DNA of 35,509 bases from Bacteroidales bacterium. GTDB lineage: Bacteria > Bacteroidota > Bacteroidia > Bacteroidales > 4484-276. The notes beneath the pieces were generated by a model. That model was not told the DNA's origin, made no database searches, and saw only the letters and a program-made list of their open reading frames with translations. The stretch spans positions 1-35,509 of the forward strand of contig JAIOZV010000014.1 of the NCBI GenBank assembly GCA_021740425.1, written 5' to 3'. How positions within the stretch are numbered: position 1 is the first letter of the stretch; each line of letters opens with the position of its first letter. Shown in pieces: positions 1-10,819 of the stretch. Both the position numbers and the translations under genes were made by a program.

Positions 1-2
1 TA

Positions 3-77
3 ATCCTTACAGCAATGAGTATTACAATGCTCATAGTAGTTTCCGTTTTTTTATTGATAAAGAAAGTGCAGACATAA
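3..77 (+). CDS. possible C-terminal end of a membrane protein (partial)
   Basis: A frame open from the left edge of the window ends at a TAA at 75-77. Its about 24 residues form one hydrophobic stretch (SITMLIVVSVFLLI) followed by a short basic tail, KKVQT, which looks like a last transmembrane helix with a cytoplasmic end. It would converge on gyrB, whose terminator starts right at its stop codon. The piece is too short to identify and could be chance coding; most of the gene, if real, lies outside the window. Confidence 0.3.
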   Translation: MLTAMSITMLIVVSVFLLIKKVQT

Positions 78-109
78 AAAAGCCTTCCGGAAAATACTTC
101 CCGAAAGGC
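76..109 (-). terminator. intrinsic terminator of gyrB
   Basis: Read on the minus strand, a 9-bp stem (GCCTTTCGG / CCGGAAGGC, one G-U wobble) with a 10-base loop is followed directly by six T residues. It lies about 40 bases past the gyrB stop codon, the expected geometry for a rho-independent terminator. On the plus strand the wobble becomes a C-A mismatch and there is no T-run directly after the stem, so it should work mainly for gyrB. Confidence 0.8.
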
Positions 110-145
110 AGGTAACAATAAAAAAAGTAGTATTCGATTTATTTG

Positions 146-2113
<1,968 letters not shown>

Positions 2114-2143
2114 TTAATTGGAAAATATGCTTTAAATTAAGTG

Positions 2144-2151
2144 CAAAAATA
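2144..2151 (-). promoter_or_regulatory. gyrB promoter, -7 element
   Basis: The minus strand reads TATTTTTG followed by C, an exact match to the Bacteroidota TAnnTTTG -7 consensus. It lies about 37 bases before the gyrB ATG. No clear TTTG -33 element is visible at the usual distance. Confidence 0.55.
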
Positions 2152-2292
2152 CTAAATATCTTTCTAATATTCACTATTTTACATAATCCGGGGAGGGGTT
2201 TTTATCAACAAAATCTGTTAAAAATTTATGGCTGTGTATTCATCTTTTTAAATACACACAAAACCAGTATCTTCAAGCCCTTATGAAAGGCT

Positions 2293-2320
2293 AAAAAACA
2301 TAACCTTCATTGAGGTTTTT
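2293..2320 (-). terminator. probable terminator of the barrel/TPR operon
   Basis: On the minus strand AACCT and AGGTT pair around the loop CAATGA and are followed by ATG and six T residues. It lies about 20 bases past the stop codon of the barrel gene. The stem is short (5 bp), so strength is uncertain; T residues on the other side could make it bidirectional. Confidence 0.5.
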
Positions 2321-2338
2321 TGTTTTTAATAATTTGAA

Positions 2339-4036
2339 TTAAAACGAAAAAGTAAATCCACCCATGGCATTTATCCTTTGGGAGGGATAATTGTACCAGC
2401 GTGAATATCGGGTTCCTATCACATTGTTGAGGTTTACAAATGCCGAAACCCTGCTGTTGAAGCGGTACTCACCACCCAGGTTTAAATCTGCGTAGGCTTT
2501 GTTTTCTTCTATCCTTGCATTTCCATTTTCGGTGACCCGGGCATAGGTGGCACTGTTAAAGAAAAGTTCGCCACCAAAGGAAACTTTTTCGGTGAGCATA
2601 TATTTCCCTGATAAAACCAATTCGAGAGCAGGTTTATGCCACGGTTTGGCCTGGGTTTTTAGCTGATAGTCATTGTAGGCAGCTCTGAGCATTACATTAT
2701 AATATCTGCTTTGCTGATAGCCAAGTTCCAGCGAAACCGTGGTAACTGTGGCATCATCATAGATACCCGTGAATTTATTTCCGAAATTTTTGGAAATTTC
2801 AGGGCTGTAGTCCATCTGGTAATCGTTGTTGAAGAAAAGCATATTCTCCACCTCCGCATAAGCCACATTAAAATTGTAATCGAACGATTCATTTACTTTT
2901 CCTGTAACCCCGCCCTTAAACATATATTTTGTACTGGTAAATCCAAGTGGGAATAATGAATTTACCCAAAGATTTTCGGTGGTGACAGACCGAAAAGAGT
3001 TTCGCTGCAATCCGCCGCTTACCGAAGCGTAAAACCTGAGGTAATTGGGTATTACCTGGTAGGATGCGCGTATTTCCGGATAAATATAAAAATTGGATGT
3101 TGAATCTGCTGACAGTACCCCCCTTGCACCAACTGTTAAATCCAGGTACTCAAAATTCCAACGCAGGAAGGGCATGATTTCAGCAACAAAAGTTCCCTGG
3201 CTGATGAGGCTGTCGTGGTTGTTATAAAAGTCGAGATTAATGTCGGCTCCAAGCTCTTGTTTATCAACGAAATCGAAAAATTCGTTTTTTGAGTTCACAT
3301 TGGATTTCAGGCCAATCTTCAGTTCGTTAGTTTGGTAAAGATCACTTAAATGATAAAAATTCAAGCCGGCACGGTAATTCGTTTTATCGGCTCTTTTTTT
3401 GTTTGATAAAATATTTAAATCAGCTCCTATGAGCGAATACCTTTGCCTGAGATCATCGTCTGCAATGGTATCGGCGATGTAATCATCAGGTTTAAAACCA
3501 TAATAGTGAACCACATTCCTGTCGTAATGAATCTTTGCCGACAATATTTTTTCCTTTAAATAACTTTTTACATTAAGGCTGGCTTCGTTTTGGCTGAAAG
3601 CACTGTTGGCATAATCCTGAATATCGCCTTTTGACGAAAGATGACGCGCATGAAAACCAATGGAAAAATCTTTGGAGCTAAGGCTGTTGGTAAAAAGTTC
3701 AAGATAGGGCATGGTATAGTTTCCGAATCCTGCACGAAGGTAATTTCTGCGCATCTCCTCCTCCATATCCACATCAATGAGCAAGGGTTTTATGGGCGAG
3801 ATTTCATAGTTTGTAAAAACCGGCTCGCTGCTGATGCTGTAACTCATGGGGAGGGCTTCAATATTGGTTTCGATTACTTGAGGGTTCAATGATTTTTTGA
3901 AGGCATCCGAAATTACAGGCTTGTAGGGAGCTACGATGGTTACTTCCTGATTTTGTCCAAATGATTCCGGGGTGTTTATTTGAAAAAACAATCCGGCAAG
4001 TATTATAATTATAAAATATCTGCGTTGCATTTTCAT
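2339..4036 (-). CDS. outer-membrane beta-barrel protein, TonB-receptor-like, unassigned
   Basis: A secreted 565-residue protein with an N-terminal signal (MKMQRRYFIIIILAGLFFQ...SFGQ), a short periplasmic segment with VTIVAPYKPVISDAFK, and then about 450 residues of alternating aromatic/polar strands ending in GGFTFSF. A terminal aromatic residue is typical of BAM-inserted barrels. No plug domain or TonB box is recognisable, so it is probably a TonB-receptor-like barrel rather than a true receptor. An in-frame GTG at 4081 allows 15 more residues, but the ATG at 4036 is preceded by GGAAGA and starts a normal signal peptide. It sits directly behind the TPR gene (stop at 4094), so the two are very likely co-transcribed and work together at the envelope. 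Substrate unknown. Confidence 0.75.
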   Translation of the reverse strand: MKMQRRYFIIIILAGLFFQINTPESFGQNQEVTIVAPYKPVISDAFKKSLNPQVIETNIEALPMSYSISSEPVFTNYEISPIKPLLIDVDMEEEMRRNYLRAGFGNYTMPYLELFTNSLSSKDFSIGFHARHLSSKGDIQDYANSAFSQNEASLNVKSYLKEKILSAKIHYDRNVVHYYGFKPDDYIADTIADDDLRQRYSLIGADLNILSNKKRADKTNYRAGLNFYHLSDLYQTNELKIGLKSNVNSKNEFFDFVDKQELGADINLDFYNNHDSLISQGTFVAEIMPFLRWNFEYLDLTVGARGVLSADSTSNFYIYPEIRASYQVIPNYLRFYASVSGGLQRNSFRSVTTENLWVNSLFPLGFTSTKYMFKGGVTGKVNESFDYNFNVAYAEVENMLFFNNDYQMDYSPEISKNFGNKFTGIYDDATVTTVSLELGYQQSRYYNVMLRAAYNDYQLKTQAKPWHKPALELVLSGKYMLTEKVSFGGELFFNSATYARVTENGNARIEENKAYADLNLGGEYRFNSRVSAFVNLNNVIGTRYSRWYNYPSQRINAMGGFTFSF

Positions 4037-4093
4037 AGTTTTTGATCTTCCGACATTTTGTTGTGCTGTTTTTTTATTCACGTGCAGCCTGAT

Positions 4094-7000
4094 TTAGTTT
4101 TTCAAAATTGTTCCGGTGGTATCAGGTTTCTGCCTTTCTTTTTCGGCTTCCTGTTTTTCGAGTAAGCTGAGTTTTTCTAAAGCTTCATTTTTTAAATCTT
4201 CGCCCGGATAGTTGTCGATGATACTTTGCAGGGTTTGGCGAGCCTGAAAAACATTGTTGTTTGCAGCATAAATGTCTGCTAACATAATAAACGCTTTTGC
4301 TTTCCAGTATTCGAAAGCGGCATAGTCGTTCACAAGTTCAAAAACCATTTCTTCAGCTTTCTGATAGTTCTTTAACTGAAATTGAATGGAGGTGAGCATA
4401 TACTTTGCTTCGGCGCCTTTTTCGCCATCTGAGAGTTTGGTGGTAGTTTCAAATTTTTCGGTAGCAAGCGAAAAATTCTCAATGGCCAAAGCCGACTTTG
4501 CTGCCAGATAATGGGCGTTGAGCAATTGATCGTTATTGAGTTTTTCGCGATTCAGCAACTTTTCGGATACTGCGATGGCTTCCTTATAATTTCTCAACAT
4601 GTAATTACAGGTCAATTGCCCGTTGATGGCCAAAGTAATGTTGCTTTGGTAATCGGCAGCCTGTTCAAGTTTTTGGTAATTTTCGAGTGCAGCGGAGTAG
4701 TCCTCAAATCCTAAGTTTAACTCGCCGGCTTTAACCAGTGCATTTTCCGTGAATTTCGATGTGGGATTTTCCAGCACAAAGTTGTATCCCGTGAGTGCTT
4801 CCGGTTTATTTCCAAGTTTATAATCACATTCGGCCCTGTAATAATTTGAGTTAAGAATAAATGCCCCGTTTGGAAATTGTTGCTGATAATCTGCGAAAGC
4901 GCTCACTGCACCTGAGCAATTGTTGTTCATGTACAACATTTCTGCGGCGAGATATGTCACCGAATCCTGTTCGCTTACCGTAACATTGGCAAAGGGCACT
5001 GTTTCAGCGTAGGCATAATATTCGCCTACGGCATTTTTATCAATGTAAATATTGCGAATGGTGCCAAGTGCTTCTTTGGCTTCGGCAGTTCCCGGATAAT
5101 CGGCAACAATTTTTTTCATGGTCGCAATGGCATCGTTGTAATTATTTTGGTTGTAATAGATCAGGCCACTTTTTTGAAGTGCTTTGATTACATAGCTGCT
5201 TTTTGGGAATCCCGTCATCATTTTACCAAACCAATCCAAAGCTAGTTGGTTTTCGTTTGTCAGCAGATAGGATTCTGCAATTTCAAAATATGCATCATCA
5301 GCATAGCTTGAGCCCGGATAATTTTCGGTAAGATGTTTCAGCGATTCAATTTTGAGCATGTTATTCCCGGTGGCTCCCTGTGAAAGCGCTTTCTGGAAAA
5401 TGGCATAATCGCTGTCGGGTGATTTTCTTTTGATAGCCCGGCTGTATTCGTCGATGGCTTCCTTGTAATTTTTGGTTATAAAATAACAATCCCCCATTCT
5501 TAAAATGGCATCAGTAACAAATTCCTCTGCCTTTGGTGCCGGCCTGCTAACGAATTGCTGAAAGGTTATTACCGCATTGTCGTAATATTTAAGCTTGAAA
5601 TAGGCATAGCCCAAATTGTATTTTGTCATGGGATAGAGGTCGAGCTCGTAGGCACCAGGCGAAACCATGAAATCATCATAATAATCGATGGATTTGGTGT
5701 AATTTTCCATCCGGAAGTAGGTTTCGCCAGCCCAGTAACGTGCCCTCGCGGTCAGGCTCTTATCATAATTATTCGACAGTGATTTATTGAAATTCACCAG
5801 AGCCTGATCGTATTTCAATGCATTAAAAAGTTGAATGGCCCGCTGATAAGTTATTTTTTGATAGGCGGCCTTCAGGTTCTGATTTTTAATGCGAATTTTT
5901 TCGATGGCATCAATGGCTGTCTGGTAATCCTTTGTTGATAAAAAAATGTTGGTCAAATAGAGGTAGGCTTCACTTAAACGGTCGGAACCGGGATAATCTG
6001 AAATGTATTGTGTTAAAGCCTGAATGGAGCTGTTGAAGGGGTCGTAGGCCAGTTCGTAGGTTAGCTTTGCATAGTTAAAAAGTGCATCTTCCCTGATTTT
6101 TTCATTGCCTTCAATTTGATAAGCAGAATAAAAAGCGTTTTGGGCAAACTTTTTTTCGTTGGTTTCAAGGTAGCAACCGGCCAGGTGATAGTAAGCATTT
6201 TGAGCCATTTCGTCCTTTGACCCGGCCACTTTTTGAAATTTTTCGATGGCTTTTGCATATTCCCCGATTTGATAGTAAGCGTATGCCAATTGGTAGTTTT
6301 CTTCGCGGGTCAACGATTTAGAGGAACTGCTCTGGTACAGGTTAAAAAATTCAAGTGAATTTTCGTAATCACCATTGATGAAAAAAGCCTCGGCAACAAT
6401 GCGTGCTGCTTCAGCCTTTTTCTTTTTATCGTTGATGTCGTTTTCGATTATTCCCGGGCCAATGCTTGCAATTTCATCATAATTTTTGTTGGTGTATTCG
6501 ATTTGCAAAATGTAAAAAGGAATTTCTTTTCCAAATTCAGAGTTTTTATTGAGTTTCCTGAAATATTTAAGTGCTTTATCGTAATCCTGTTCCAAATAGG
6601 CAATTTGGGCATAATAATAATTTGCAGCATCGTGGTATTCCGATTCGGTATTCAAGATGGGGAACAGCACCTCCCTGGCCTTGTCGTAGTTTTCTTGCTG
6701 GATATAGCAATAGCCCATTTTGTAGAGGTACTCGGACATAAGCGGCGGAGAAAGCAAAAAGGGATCGACTTTGGTAAATTGTTCAATGGCATCTTTGTAT
6801 TTTTTCAATCCGTAATGAACGAATCCAAGGTAGAGAAATGCCTGGTTGGTTCTGCTGTGGTCAGGATAATATCTGATAAAATCAGTAAATTTTTGCTTTG
6901 CCCCGGGATGGTCGAGTTTGTAATCGCAAAGTGCATCAAAAAATTGTGCGTCCAGGCGCATCACCGACTCCCCTGCCGGAAGCCCGTTGAGCAGACCATG

Positions 7001-7168
7001 AAACACCTCCTGCGCAGCCCCAAACTGCATTTTTTCTATCAGATCAAGTCCTAAAGTATAGGAGGCTTCTGGATCGTCATAGATTCGGGTTTGCTGTGCT
7101 GATAAATACACCGGGATGCAGATGAGCAGGGAAATTAACCCTGCTTTAACTAACGCTCTGATACTCAT
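4094..7168 (-). CDS. secreted tetratricopeptide-repeat protein (~1,024 aa)
   Basis: A signal peptide (MSIRALVKAGLISLLICIPVYLSAQ) is followed by near-continuous TPR-type helix pairs over about 950 residues. Recurrent signatures are YPG/YPD turns, 'A.Y..A...Y..G.Y..A...F' spacing and 'NYDKA', 'DYDKAL', 'NYKEAI' motifs. The C-terminal 25 residues are charged and probably disordered. Such long periplasmic TPR solenoids usually act as protein-binding scaffolds; some resemble BamD/YbgF-type repeats, but no specific family can be assigned by eye. A TTG at 7216 extends the frame, but the ATG at 7168 precedes the signal peptide and is preceded by AAAAAAGAAG. The gene leads a two-gene unit with the barrel downstream and is divergent from the aspartate kinase. 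Confidence 0.8.
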   Translation of the reverse strand: MSIRALVKAGLISLLICIPVYLSAQQTRIYDDPEASYTLGLDLIEKMQFGAAQEVFHGLLNGLPAGESVMRLDAQFFDALCDYKLDHPGAKQKFTDFIRYYPDHSRTNQAFLYLGFVHYGLKKYKDAIEQFTKVDPFLLSPPLMSEYLYKMGYCYIQQENYDKAREVLFPILNTESEYHDAANYYYAQIAYLEQDYDKALKYFRKLNKNSEFGKEIPFYILQIEYTNKNYDEIASIGPGIIENDINDKKKKAEAARIVAEAFFINGDYENSLEFFNLYQSSSSKSLTREENYQLAYAYYQIGEYAKAIEKFQKVAGSKDEMAQNAYYHLAGCYLETNEKKFAQNAFYSAYQIEGNEKIREDALFNYAKLTYELAYDPFNSSIQALTQYISDYPGSDRLSEAYLYLTNIFLSTKDYQTAIDAIEKIRIKNQNLKAAYQKITYQRAIQLFNALKYDQALVNFNKSLSNNYDKSLTARARYWAGETYFRMENYTKSIDYYDDFMVSPGAYELDLYPMTKYNLGYAYFKLKYYDNAVITFQQFVSRPAPKAEEFVTDAILRMGDCYFITKNYKEAIDEYSRAIKRKSPDSDYAIFQKALSQGATGNNMLKIESLKHLTENYPGSSYADDAYFEIAESYLLTNENQLALDWFGKMMTGFPKSSYVIKALQKSGLIYYNQNNYNDAIATMKKIVADYPGTAEAKEALGTIRNIYIDKNAVGEYYAYAETVPFANVTVSEQDSVTYLAAEMLYMNNNCSGAVSAFADYQQQFPNGAFILNSNYYRAECDYKLGNKPEALTGYNFVLENPTSKFTENALVKAGELNLGFEDYSAALENYQKLEQAADYQSNITLAINGQLTCNYMLRNYKEAIAVSEKLLNREKLNNDQLLNAHYLAAKSALAIENFSLATEKFETTTKLSDGEKGAEAKYMLTSIQFQLKNYQKAEEMVFELVNDYAAFEYWKAKAFIMLADIYAANNNVFQARQTLQSIIDNYPGEDLKNEALEKLSLLEKQEAEKERQKPDTTGTILKN

Positions 7169-7320
7169 GCTTCTTTTTTCTAATGCTAAATTTGTTTTGC
7201 TTAAACATACATGCAAACGAAGGAATGGGGGAGATATTTTAACCCCGGGAAAGCGAAAAATCTCAGGTCAGCCCTTGCTTTTGGCAATCAAATACACAGA
7301 GCTTACATCGCGAAAACCCT

Positions 7321-7328
7321 TACTTTTG
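7321..7328 (+). promoter_or_regulatory. aspartate kinase promoter, -7 element
   Basis: TACTTTTG followed by C matches TAnnTTTG exactly and ends 20 bases before the ATG at 7349, giving a very short 5' leader. No good TTTG -33 element is seen at the usual distance. Confidence 0.55.
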
Positions 7329-7348
7329 CAGGGTAAAACCATCGATTA

Positions 7349-8635
7349 ATGAAAGTATTTAAATTTGGCGGGGCATCGGTTAAAAGCGCTAAAGCCATTA
7401 AAAATGTGGCATCCATCATCCGCTTATATCAGGGGCAGGAGCTTGTGGTTGTATTTTCGGCCATGGGAAAAACCACCAATGCTCTCGAAAACGTTGTGCA
7501 TGCGGCCTATAATCACTTGCCGGATATCAACGAAAAAATTGATGTGGTCAGAAAATTCCATCAGGATATTCTGGATGACCTTTTTCGGGATGAAGCAAAT
7601 CCTGTACATCATCTTTTGGATGGATTGATGCAGAACATAAAAGAATTTACTAAACATACAGGTTTTAGCTATGATGAATTTTACGACAGGATTGTTTCTT
7701 GGGGCGAACTGATTTCCACTGCGATCATCAGTGCCTGGTTTGATGAAACCGGATTAAAAAACATTTTAATCCCTGCACCGGCACTTATTAAAACCAACGA
7801 TCATTACAGAGACGCTTCGGTGGATTGGCAAAAAACCTGTGAGCTCATCGGGAAGCAAATTCCTGCCATATTTTCTCAAAACCCTTACCACATCATAATC
7901 ACACAGGGTTTTATTGCAAGCACAAAGGATGGCAAAAGAACAACCCTCGGACGCGAGGGATCCGATTTTACCGCTTCGGTTCTTGCTTTTTGTCTTAATG
8001 CCGAAAGGGTGGTGGTTTGGAAAGATGTGGAAGGTTTGCTCAATGCCGACCCAGTTTATTTTAAAAACACACAAAAAATCAGCAAACTCAGCTATCGCGA
8101 AACCATCGAACTTGCATTTTACGGAGCCAAAGTGCTTCATCCAAAAACCATAAAACCCTTACAAAACAAAAACATCCCCCTTGAGATCAAATCCTTTTAC
8201 CAACCTCAGGAGCAGGGATCGATTATACAGGCCAGCGAAAAATCTGATTGTTTGTTGCCTTTTTTAATATTGAAAAAAAATCAGATGTTAATCTCTTTTT
8301 CTGCCAGGGATTTTTCGTTTGTAACCGAAGATAAGCTGCATCGTTTATTTGGCGTTTTTCATCAGCTCAATATCAGGATCAACCTGATGCAGAACTCTGC
8401 CATTAGTTTCACAGTTTGTATTAATGATGCAGGCGAAAAATTAATGGAAATCATCGGAGAATTGCAGCATGAATTTGAAATTCTCTACAACCGTGGGCTC
8501 GAGCTCTTAACAATCCGTCATTTTAATGATGACTTGCTGAAACAACATACCTCAAACTGTAAAATCTATATGGAACAGCGCAGTCGCAGCACACTCCGGG
8601 TTGTTTACAGCAGGGAGGTGCAGGGTGAGGGATGA
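7349..8635 (+). CDS. aspartate kinase (monofunctional)
   Basis: It phosphorylates L-aspartate at the entry to the lysine, threonine, methionine and diaminopimelate pathways, in the cytoplasm. The kinase domain begins MKVFKFGGASV, a variant of the usual KFGGTSV with Ala for Thr. It contains SWGELIS near residue 115 and TTLGREGSDFTA near 200, and VWKDVEGLLNADP for nucleotide binding. The last about 130 residues fit a degenerate pair of ACT regulatory domains. At 428 residues there is no homoserine dehydrogenase fusion. It stands alone behind its own promoter with no pathway neighbours, so the isoform (lysC or other) cannot be named. The Ala in the first motif may be tolerated; activity should be tested rather than assumed. 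Confidence 0.9.
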   Translation: MKVFKFGGASVKSAKAIKNVASIIRLYQGQELVVVFSAMGKTTNALENVVHAAYNHLPDINEKIDVVRKFHQDILDDLFRDEANPVHHLLDGLMQNIKEFTKHTGFSYDEFYDRIVSWGELISTAIISAWFDETGLKNILIPAPALIKTNDHYRDASVDWQKTCELIGKQIPAIFSQNPYHIIITQGFIASTKDGKRTTLGREGSDFTASVLAFCLNAERVVVWKDVEGLLNADPVYFKNTQKISKLSYRETIELAFYGAKVLHPKTIKPLQNKNIPLEIKSFYQPQEQGSIIQASEKSDCLLPFLILKKNQMLISFSARDFSFVTEDKLHRLFGVFHQLNIRINLMQNSAISFTVCINDAGEKLMEIIGELQHEFEILYNRGLELLTIRHFNDDLLKQHTSNCKIYMEQRSRSTLRVVYSREVQGEG

Positions 8636-8953
8636 ATTATTAGTTAAGGTACTACTGCAATTTTTTGGAAACATTTTAAAAATAATTGACCATTAAAGCA
8701 GGCAGTCCACAGTTGATCTTATGTTAGCTTCCGACAGCCTAACAATGACAGCGCACTTGTGAATACTGACCGGAAACTGCGTACTGGCGACTGCTGACTA
8801 ATTTTTTTCCCCATTAAATTGATAGTAGAACCTTAGTTAAAAGTTCATTGCGAAAGCTAATGTTGGGGGGTAGAGTTAATGGTTATTGGGTTATTAAGTT
8901 ATTGTTCTATAAGGGAGCTAACGAATAAGCGGTAACCAATTCTGAATAACAAT
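8636..8953. other. non-coding gap with short degenerate tandem repeats
   Basis: No convincing gene lies between the convergent aspartate kinase and PAP2 genes. Two short-period repeats are visible: a heptamer run at about 8776-8800 (ACTGCGT, ACTGGCG, ACTGCTG, ACTAATT) and an octamer-like run at about 8882-8905 (GTTATTGG, GTTATTAA, GTTATTGT). No strong terminator hairpin with a T-run was found for either gene. Confidence 0.5.
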
Positions 8954-9847
8954 TTACAATGAATAACTTAGTGTAACACCCTGGCCGTTGAAGCTGCCAT
9001 AGGGTTGAATATTGAGTTTGTTTTTTTCGTGATTGTTGTAAACCAATCTTCCTATGGCATAGCCCAACGCAGCACCGGCCACTACATCACTTGCCCAGTG
9101 TTTGTCATCGTAAATCCTCGAAAGAGCCACAAGACCAGCCAGTGAAAAAGCTGTTACTCCCACCCACCTTTTTTGTTTGTAGTAAGCTCCCAGCACCGTT
9201 GCGGCAGCAAAAACCACCGAAGTATGACCCGATGGGAAGGAATTGTTGTGAAAACCATCGAAGGGGCCTCCCCAGTAATTTGGATCCGGAGGGTTGGACT
9301 GCAAGGGGAGCATGCGTTGGAAAAGATTTTTAAATAAAAAAGTATAAGCCCCGGTTAGCACCACTGCCTTGCCGGTGAGAAGCGCTGCTGTTTCGGTTTC
9401 CTGGTTTTTTGCCACAAGGCCGTAAATATACATACCGCCAAGTAAGCCCACCAGATAATAAGTGCCAAATGGATCCAGAAAATTTTTGGTAATCAAATCT
9501 TTTTGGTCTGTGCGGTTTCGCTGGAAAAAATCTCTGATTACAGCATCTTGCGAATAAACTGCCAATGTTACCCCCGAAAAAGCAGCAAAGCCAATCCACT
9601 CATTTTTGTTCCATTTTATTGGAGCAATGGCTATATCGCGGGCATCTGAAAAGCCGGAGTTAATATAATTCCTGTTTAAATGCAGGTACTGATTGTCGGA
9701 TTGTTGAGCAATTGCGGCATTTGTGGTTATAAAAAATGTTCCCAGAAAAACGAGGGAAATCATGATGAAGAGTTTCAGGAAATGATCATCTGATGTCTGA
9801 GATTTTTCGACATCGCCGGGAATTTTATCACCTGATTTTATTTTCAA
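8954..9847 (-). CDS. PAP2-family (type 2 phosphatidic acid phosphatase) membrane protein
   Basis: A membrane-bound acid phosphatase of the PAP2 superfamily; members dephosphorylate lipid phosphates such as phosphatidic acid, PGP or undecaprenyl pyrophosphate at the outer face of the inner membrane. Motif 2 (FPSGHTS) and motif 3 (SRIYDDKHWASD, catalytic His) are intact. Motif 1, normally K-x6-RP, reads KNLFQRMLP, so the conserved Arg is Leu. The predicted start at 9847 is a TTG with a 28-residue polar leader. An in-frame ATG at 9763 would start at MISLVFLGTFF and a signal-like segment ending AIAQQ; the true start is open. The gene follows mazG by 84 bases on the same strand. Confidence 0.85.
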   Translation of the reverse strand: MKIKSGDKIPGDVEKSQTSDDHFLKLFIMISLVFLGTFFITTNAAIAQQSDNQYLHLNRNYINSGFSDARDIAIAPIKWNKNEWIGFAAFSGVTLAVYSQDAVIRDFFQRNRTDQKDLITKNFLDPFGTYYLVGLLGGMYIYGLVAKNQETETAALLTGKAVVLTGAYTFLFKNLFQRMLPLQSNPPDPNYWGGPFDGFHNNSFPSGHTSVVFAAATVLGAYYKQKRWVGVTAFSLAGLVALSRIYDDKHWASDVVAGAALGYAIGRLVYNNHEKNKLNIQPYGSFNGQGVTLSYSL

Positions 9848-9931
9848 AAGCTTTGGCTTGATGTTTTAATAACTATTAATGCCCGAATCAGTGAATTGTT
9901 TAATTCAATCTAAAATTTAAAGGCTTTGATT

Positions 9932-10705
9932 TTATTGTTCTTTTGTTTTTGCTTCATTCCAAAAAGCATCCATTTCATCCAGGGATAACTCCCCGAGGGC
10001 TTTGCCGTTTTTCCTGCTTTGATCTTCGATGTATTTGAAGCGTTCGATAAATTTTTTGTTGGTTCGTTCCAGGGCATCTTCGGGATTAACTCCGATAAAC
10101 CTTGAATAATTTACCAGTGAAAAGAGCAAGTCGCCAAATTCTTTTTCCATTTTTTCGGTATTGGCGTTTTTAATTTCTTGCTGCAATTCAGCGATTTCTT
10201 CGTTTACTTTTTCCCACACCTGATCAGCATTTTCCCAATCGAAGCCAACGCCCCGAACCTTTTCCTGCATCCTGTATGCCTTTACCATGGCAGGCAGGGA
10301 TTTTGGTACGCCATCCAAAACCGATTTCCGGTCTTTTTCCCTGAGTTTTATTTTTTCCCAATTATCTGCCACATCGCGGGCATTATTAACTTTTACATCG
10401 CTATAAATATGGGGATGGCGGCGGATGAGTTTTTCGCTTATGCTGTCGAGCACATCTTTTATATCAAAATCATTGGTTTCGGAACCTATTTTAGCATAAA
10501 AAACAAGGTGCAACATCAGGTCGCCCAATTCTTTTTTTATCCCGTCCATGTCCTTTTCCAGGATGGCATCCGAAAGTTCGTAGGTTTCTTCGATGGTGAG
10601 ATATCTGAGGGTTTCGAGGGTTTGTTTTTTATCCCAGGGGCAGCCGGCTCGCAAATCATCCATGATGTTGAGCAGGCGCTCAAAAGCAGCTAATTTTTCT
10701 TTCAT
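9932..10705 (-). CDS. mazG: nucleoside triphosphate pyrophosphohydrolase MazG
   Basis: Hydrolyses NTPs and dNTPs to the monophosphate and pyrophosphate, a house-cleaning function in the cytoplasm. Two MazG all-alpha NTP-PPase domains are present. The N-terminal one has CPWD (residues 22-25), EETYE (39-43) and KKELGDLMLH (57-66). The C-terminal one has GVGFDW, EEIAELQQE and KEFGDLLFSLVNYSR near residues 150-205. The 257 residues match the usual two-domain form. A TATCTTTG promoter element lies about 52 bases upstream. Confidence 0.94.
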   Translation of the reverse strand: MKEKLAAFERLLNIMDDLRAGCPWDKKQTLETLRYLTIEETYELSDAILEKDMDGIKKELGDLMLHLVFYAKIGSETNDFDIKDVLDSISEKLIRRHPHIYSDVKVNNARDVADNWEKIKLREKDRKSVLDGVPKSLPAMVKAYRMQEKVRGVGFDWENADQVWEKVNEEIAELQQEIKNANTEKMEKEFGDLLFSLVNYSRFIGVNPEDALERTNKKFIERFKYIEDQSRKNGKALGELSLDEMDAFWNEAKTKEQ

Positions 10706-10756
10706 TACTTAAAATATTATGTATAAAATTCCTCGATCATTATCTGTTTGAGCGGC

Positions 10757-10764
10757 CAAAGATA
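10757..10764 (-). promoter_or_regulatory. mazG promoter, -7 element
   Basis: The minus strand reads TATCTTTG, an exact TAnnTTTG match, about 52 bases before the mazG ATG in the gap behind the histidine kinase gene. A -33 element is not obvious. Confidence 0.5.
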
Positions 10765-10819
10765 ACTCGGATAGTTTGTTTTGGAGATGAATAAAAGTTA
10801 ATGTAAACCCAATCAAGCA

